A stretch of DNA of 64,000 nt, taken from contig CM069603.1 of the NCBI GenBank assembly GCA_035771175.1, positions 26,016,286-26,080,285 of the forward strand, read 5' to 3'. Positions 58,529 to 64,000 of this stretch are shown here, piece after piece (position 1 is the first letter of the stretch; each line of letters starts with the position of its first letter). The notes under the pieces were generated by a model that worked only from the letters and a program-made list of their open reading frames with translations, did not search any database and was not told the DNA's origin. A program made the translations under genes and the position numbers. Source of the DNA: Paratinospora sagittata. Lineage: Eukaryota; Streptophyta; Magnoliopsida; Ranunculales; Menispermaceae.

Positions 58529-59230
58529 TCAATTTTTAAATGTTGAAGTGGAGGGTGAAGTTGAAGTTTCTAACCTTGGATTTGACGTATGTGACTTAAT
58601 AGAAGTGTTTTCAATATGCAAGATATCAAGCATTTCAACATTACCTACAATTACTTTGTCCTTATCTTTATAATTAGCATTTATTGTGAGATTATTCACA
58701 TCTTCCGTAATATGGCTTGTGGCTCTAGAATTCACGTACCAAGATAGATCTTTCATTGATTCTAAAAATGCATAAAATTTTGCTCCCTAATGAAAGTTTG
58801 CCTGAGTCATAAATGAACAAGTTTATGATCGAACATTATTGTAAGCCTAATTTTGTTTCCAATTTTGAGAAATTTGAAATTGTTGAGGTGATTGACAATT
58901 TTGATTGAATTTGTGGTAGAACTGGAAAGCCATATGACTTGGTTTGAAACACACTTGACCGTAGATTCATTGTCCATTTCATCTTCCTCTATTTCTTACT
59001 CCACCACAATTATTAGAGCTTCCTTTATTATTGTAATTTGAGTTTGTTTGTTGCCCATTGTGTTGAGACTGAGTCTTCTTGCCATAAAAACTGATGCAAG
59101 ATTGGCTGAGACATTTGATACATCAGTTAGGGTTACAGTGTTGAGTTGCTCAATCCTCTATTCATGGAGCATTAGAAGGTACTGAGATATTGCAATGACA
59201 TCGATTGTCATTATGAGAAACAAACACTAC
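58529..59230 (-). pseudogene. Copia gag/protease fragment
   Basis: Minus frame 58529-58756 reads LSWYVNSRATSHIT, VNNLTINANY, KDKVIVGNVEMLDILHI. Copia proteases have W-Y-x-D-S-G-A-T; here D is N and G is R, so it is inactive. Upstream (58880-58960) a decayed knuckle reads VCFKPSHMAFQFYHKF, with the CFK...H spacing kept and other ligands lost. It belongs to a different copia lineage from B and C (shorter Gag, classic CQVC-type knuckle). The rest of pol is missing, and LTR I begins at 59236. Confidence 0.75.
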
Positions 59231-59524
59231 CATAGTGTTGGACACCTAAGAGGGGGCGAATTGGGTGTAATGGCCGGTTTTAAAAATTTCTAAGTCCTTA
59301 GTGTTAATCCTTTAATTAATTAAGTTTTGTACTCAAATTAATTCAAGGTGCATAAAGAAAAGTGCTGACAATAACTACAATGCACACAAAAATGTTTACG
59401 TGGTTCGGAAAACCTTTTCCTACTCCACGCTTAGAAAAACATTCTCTAGGATTCCATTATACTTGGGTTCACTTCAAGGGTATGAACCGAATTGTTACAA
59501 TATCTTTTCAGAAGTTCAAGACAA

Positions 59525-59615
59525 ACCTATCCTTTTATGGGCTAAGGATGAACCTACAACTTCCTTTTGCAGGATAAGGAAGAATCGAATATCCTTTTCA
59601 CGGGCTAAGGATGAA
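59525..59615 (-). repeat. Leader hairpin array, I
   Basis: ATCCTT (59529-59534)/AAGGAT (59544-59549), TTCCTT (59561-59566)/AAGGAA (59576-59581), ATCCTT (59591-59596)/AAGGAT (59607-59612), loops TTATGGGCT, TTGCAGGAT, TTCACGGGCT. Confidence 0.85.
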
Positions 59616-60230
59616 CCACTTGACCCAAATAAAGGATAAAACTACTTTTGATTCCAACCTAGGAGTCTTAAGTTAGTTAAATTCACTTGACTTGGTTCAA
59701 TCTTGAAACAAACCAAAACCCTAAATACAAGTATTACAATGATGAAATTGGTTCTATAAGAATAGAACACTTACAATGAAGCTCGTACAAATTAAATACA
59801 AAATGTATAAATATTGAAGTTCAAGAGAGAGAGAGAGATAACTTACAACCTTTACCTTTCTATGATTCAATATTGCTCAAGTGAGAATTATGGAAAGCAT
59901 GAATGAAAGTCTTTGAAAATAGTTGAAAATCATACTTCGAAAGCTTTTCACCAATCAATCACAGTCTCCGACTACTTTGGAAATGAGAAGAAAAATATTT
60001 TAAGTATAAGGCTCATTCTCTCATTTTAAAATCTCAAAAAATACCAGAAAACTTAGAAAAACTAGAGAATGTGATTGAATCTTTTGTTTTGCTCTCTCTA
60101 AAGTGTAAAAGTGGTTGGGTAGGTGTATAAATAAATTGAGAACAGTTACTAGCCGTTACACTTAAAAATATGGCCATTAGAGTGCTCAGAAATTCAAGTT
60201 TTTCAACCGTTGGGATTATGCAATCTTTAA

Positions 60231-60400
60231 GGAGCCTGCTTCTCTGATGAACAGAAACCCAGAATTTTGTTTGTTCGTAGGGAGCACACTTCTCACGTGT
60301 CTCCTTTCAAAAAGCACACTTCTCTACTCGCAATAGAGAGGCCATATTCACCTAGTCATATATAGGAGCTTGCTCTTAAGCATAGGGAGAGCGCTTCTCT
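60231..60400 (-). repeat. U3 palindrome array, I
   Basis: GGAGCCTGCTTCT (60231), GGAGCACACTTCT (60281), AAGCACACTTCT (60312), GGAGCTTGCTCT (60365), GAGAGCGCTTCTCT (60387-60400). Confidence 0.75.
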
Positions 60401-60889
60401 AACATGGTTTTCTGAAAAACACTTAGTTTTTGAAGATTTTCTCTTGAAAAACATTTGAAACATGAAAACTAAGTTTGCAAACATTTGAACACTTATAAAA
60501 GCATGTGTGAAGATGTTTTGCTTTTCAAAAACAAGTCCAACCAATAATTTGGAAAACACTTTTGCAAATAGAAAACTTGTGAAATCATATGCATGCATGA
60601 TTTGAAAAAGATTGAGCAATAGAGAATAAAAGAAAGTACATCCCAATTCTAGACTTAAAACACTCTCACATTCTCATTTCCACTTTTCTTCAAATCTTCA
60701 AGGTTTGTGGATGATGTCCATCCTTGGAAAAGTCTTTGGTCTTGATTTGAGCTTGAAGTCCGTATTTGATCTTGTATTCCTTCCTTTTTTTGCTTAAGGT
60801 GTTGAAATACACTTAGTTCAAATATTAGCACCAAATGGTATATTATTTGTTAGCATCAAAACACTTAGGAGAATGTTAAGTGGAAAACC

Positions 60890-62261
60890 ATTTATGTCAC
60901 ATCCCAATTCTCAAGATATAATTTATGACAAGCAGCGGGAAATAATCAAGGTTCGAACATAAATGGACATCAACATAGATCTTTTATTCATCCTCCTTTA
61001 ATTAAGGAGGGAATAAGTACAAATGGTACATTATTTTACATACATGGGTACGAAGCAGAAATACATCACAAACATCTACACACCTAGATCTACATTGATT
61101 TTCCGCTTTCTACGCACCTCCTTCACACGTAGCTCTGACAGCTCTCCCTCTAATATGCAACGTCTAAGAGCCTAGGAAAAATATCAACAAGGTGAGCTCA
61201 ACAGCCCAGTAGATCTAGCAAGTTAAACACATTATTTACAGAAAGATAACAACAGCAGCAAATAGATCAAATACATATCAATCCACAACAATACAGTACA
61301 ATCATGAAATGCAATATCGTAAAACAACTACGGAGTGCACCGCGGGTCGTGTGCTTAGTATCATCATAGGATGGTTTCCCTTTAATATCACTGGACTGAG
61401 TGCAACATAGCTACAGGTCCTGCAAGCAAAGAGCTCAACCTTGTATCACAAAGTGATGGTTCCCTTGAAATCATGGGTTGAGTGTAAAGCAACTACAGAC
61501 CCGCAAGAAATGGGCTTAACCTTTTGTCACGTGGGCTCTAATGGTCCAAAGTCAAAAGACACGCTTGGAACCACCCCATCATTATATAAACAGTATGTTA
61601 TATGCATGAAGTAATGTAGCATAGTGTCATAAATATGAACAATGCAATGCTATGATTATCATTAAGTAAAAGGTACGCAAACCTAAGCCTTCATCCCCAC
61701 CTCGGGAATCTTGTCACCGCTTTGCGAGAACGCATGACGTCCATCTTTGCAGCCACTCTACGAGCATCGCACCGATGGTTTTCTTCTGCATTGAATCGGA
61801 CAACATTTTGACACATCGTTAGATCTTGCAGTCCATAAACCGCATCTTAGTGCATCGTGGGTCTCCAGGAGCCTCAGACAGCATCTCAGCGCATTGTTAA
61901 GCTTCCAAGAGCCGTGGACAATATTTTGGTGCAGCGCTAGGTTCAAAGTGCCATTGTCAGCGTCTTGGCGCTCCAAATATCACGGGGGAGGCATAGGGTC
62001 GGTCGTATGCCATCCAAATGGCACCCTGCCCCCCGCCAATTTATAGAAAAATTGAAAGTTTGCTTGGGCACGTGCCTTGGTACATGGGCACTTATCAGAA
62101 CATTTTTCGGGAACTTCGTTGGGTTCATTGGGCTTAATTCGAGAAACCTCAAACCTTAGTTCTCGTTTCATGTTGAGTCGAGTGTTCATGCGAACACTGC
62201 TGCTTTATGTCATTTATGATGTATTATCTAGTTGTTTCAATTTTTGGGGTGTTATAATTTT
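60890..62261 (-). mobile_element. G3: solo LTR of family G, TSD ATTTA/ATTTT
   Basis: LTR 60895-62256 (1362 bp), plus-strand edges TGTCACATCCC and GGGGTGTTATA (CA end decayed). Flanks ATTTA (60890-60894) and ATTTT (62257-62261) match at four of five bases. Contains GGCACGTGCC (62067-62076) and TATAAATTG on the minus strand (62037-62045). Frames 61758-62310 on either strand are LTR sequence. Confidence 0.85.
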
Positions 62262-62269
62262 GACCAATA

Positions 62270-62620
62270 ATCTCCCCCTTTTTGGTGATGACAAACAATA
62301 TAAAGGTTGATAATCATAACAAGCAAAAAGTTCAAGATAGTATGGGAAAATAAATTTGAAATGTAAAGCACACTAGCAATCATACTATCATTCCACATTC
62401 CTCCTATTTCTCCCCCTTTTGACATTATCAAAAAGGGGGGAAAAATCATCTAGACACTCATGGAGAAAATCCTAAGGCATAACATCAAAACACAAGAGCT
62501 CCCCCTTTCAGTAAGAGATGAAGACTCCCCCCTAAATCTATTTACTCAAACTCAAGAAGATTCATGACAACGGGTCACGATTAAGCACAAATGAATGCAA
62601 AAGAAATTTCGTACCATAAG
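62270..62620 (-). other. I interior: polypurine tract and family A-like 3' region
   Basis: ATCTCCCCCTTTTTGG at the LTR edge, then CTCCCCCTTTT (62410), CTCCCCCTTTC (62502) and CTCCCCCCTA (62524). The text ATTCATGACAACGGGTCACG matches the A interior (GATTTATGACAATGTGTCA near 1850 and 51270), so I is a relative of A. Confidence 0.7.
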
Positions 62621-64000
62621 TGTCGTGACCTACTCTATACTAGTGACGTCATGACCAGCACATAATACTATATAAGTCACACCAACGTATACAATACTAT
62701 GTCAGCCTTCTTTCTACATCAAATTCCATAAAGAAAATTTCGACATAACCTTTCTAAAATATTGACTAACACAAGTCCACACTACTTGATCAAATCAAAT
62801 TCCAAATCCCTAAAATATAATTCACATTCATTCACATAAACCCTAAATTCATATTTCTCACATCATCACTCCTCTCAACTAGTGATAATATATATATATA
62901 TATATATACATACGATTTTACATATAGAGAAACCAAAATAACATTTTTTTTCCAAATGCTCAAACCATACATACATAGGAAAAAAAGCCAAAGAGCCTGC
63001 TACTCTTCCCTCGCCTTTCCTTTCCCTTTGTCTCTACCTAAAATATTTGAGGAAAATAGGGTGAGCTACAGCAAGCTCAGTAAATATTTCTAACAATGGC
63101 ACTATATATACATTAATAAATAAAACATGCATGTTGAGCAATTTCAATTACAAATAACATGAAACATGGAAAAAAAATACATACATGATCATCGTAATTT
63201 CCACTACAAGAGATGCAATAATGGATTAAAACATTTCTATTTCATCTCCCCCCTTTTAAGTAATAGAGTGGGTCTAACCTCTTATTTGGACGCAACATGA
63301 GTAGCCACAGTTCTCTCATTACCTATTTCCATATAATCATCAATTCTGGGTTTTTGCTCTAACCAGGACAATCCTCTAGTACATGAGTACAAATCCAGTT
63401 ACTCACATGGGACTAGTTCTTGAGGCTTACCCAAGAATCGACCTCATGCAGTTAGTCTGCTCTTGTAAATCTAACGCATGAGTCATTTCAAAATCATTTC
63501 ATGAATTCAACTCATGTACAATAATCATAACATGCTTATCAAATCAATGGCATTTTATATCTATAATGCCATATATAGAATAATTAGTGCAAAGAAATAC
63601 TCATAGTGGTACCCCGTAGACCTACTCTCTACGACCACTCTGCTATTCGTATCCAATCAACAATATAATCCTGTCATGTATTAATTCTCAGATAATCCAT
63701 AATCAATTAATCATTTAATTCTAACTTTCCCATTCACACAATTAATTCTCATAATTCCATTGCGGTCTGGCGTCCCAAATATTTTACACGGCCCTCATGA
63801 TTATTTTTAAGGCAATGGACAGTAGAAATAGGCCTTTCAACAACATTTCTACTAATATCCGAGTTTGTCATATTTACTGAATTCAATCAGACATATATTA
63901 AAAATATTAATCGATACCCAAAAATCATAATTTTTGTATCGAATTGTCCAGAATTCATTTCACTATAATTCTATGGTTTCAAACCAGAATTTCACCTAAG
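62621..64000 (-). mobile_element. D3: D-type LTR, cut by window end
   Basis: Starts TGTCGTGACCTACTC, followed by GTGACGTCATGACCAGCAC as in D1 (34907-34945), and keeps AGCTACAGCAAGCTCAGT near 63065. (TA)n at 62888-62908. Left flank ATAAG (62616-62620). The rest to 64000 has no gene. Confidence 0.75.

Larger units (their letters stand above)
59236..62269 (-). mobile_element. I: 3' LTR of a SIRE-like element, split by G3
   Basis: Starts TGTTGGACACCTAAG and ends, after G3, at GACCAATA (62269), followed by a polypurine tract. Net length ~1.67 kb. Contains leader hairpins (59525-59615) and an AAGCACACTTCT/GGAGCNNGCTYCT array (60231-60400). A (GA)n run lies at 59826-59838. Left flank CATAG; the 5' LTR is beyond the window. 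Confidence 0.75.

Noticed and set aside
1..64000. tRNA, rRNA or small RNA genes
   Set aside because: Only primer-binding sites complementary to tRNA 3' ends are visible; no cloverleaf or rRNA sequence was recognised.

Overview
The window is nuclear DNA of a land plant with a large, repeat-rich genome. I see no intact host gene, tRNA or rRNA. Nearly every base that can be assigned belongs to LTR retrotransposons or their solo LTRs, nested in one another. The primer sites (tRNA-iMet type TGGTATCAGAGC, tRNA-Asp type TTTTTGGCGCC), the Gag/Pol motifs and the 5-bp target-site duplications (TSDs) all fit plant Ty1/copia and Ty3/gypsy elements. The species cannot be named from the sequence.

Layout, using my own family letters. 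1-7061: element A1 (minus strand), a non-autonomous SIRE-like copia element with ~2.8-kb LTRs and a 2.67-kb interior without pol. 7067-15448: element B (minus), a SIRE-like copia with gag, protease and a collapsed pol, split by solo LTR A3 (8139-11092, TSD TCAGG). 15449-15875: end of a gypsy-type LTR (G1) with a primer site at 15882; then 3 kb of decayed sequence. 18943-25947: LTR G2, split by element H (19528-25093, TSD AAGTG), an Athila-like gypsy element with gag and protease only. 25953-28690: gag fragment and 5' LTR of copia family C. 28978-31297: solo LTR F (TSD GAAAA). 31303-46203: a decayed Tekay-like chromovirus E, interrupted by solo LTRs D1 (34907-36662, TSD ATGTC), C2 (40548-42434, TSD GTAAT) and D2 (43315-45518, TSD ACTGG). 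46340-about 56923: LTR J, split by the complete element A2 (48177-56254, TSD ATACT). 56924-57798: a broken host-like coding tail with an Asp-rich stretch. 58529-59235: copia gag/protease relic. 59236-64000: LTR I, split by solo LTR G3, then interior sequence cut by D-type LTR D3.

Two patterns cross element boundaries and are the main result. First, the copia families A, B, C and I each carry, in the transcribed leader between TATA box and primer site, an array of short hairpins. Their loop is nearly constant (ACGGG core on the plus strand) while the stems differ from unit to unit and stay complementary: GATCC/GGATC beside GATTC/GAATC, ATCCTT/AAGGAT beside TTCCTT/AAGGAA, GATCTTC/GAAGATC beside TTCTCA/TGAGAA. 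This is covariation and implies selection on a fold, possibly a packaging or leader signal that non-autonomous A shares with its autonomous partner. Second, most LTR families (A to I) carry a family-specific cluster of short palindromes, usually CpG-centred, upstream of the TATA box. The decay products (CGCG to CACG, CGTG, CATG) look like deamination of methylated CpG.

The pieces work together only as parasites. A1 and A2 have primer site, polypurine tracts and a small nuclear-looking coiled-coil ORF but no enzymes, so they need proteins from a B- or C-like SIRE. H lacks polymerase. E, B and C are riddled with stops and have lost catalytic residues. Nothing here appears mobile now.
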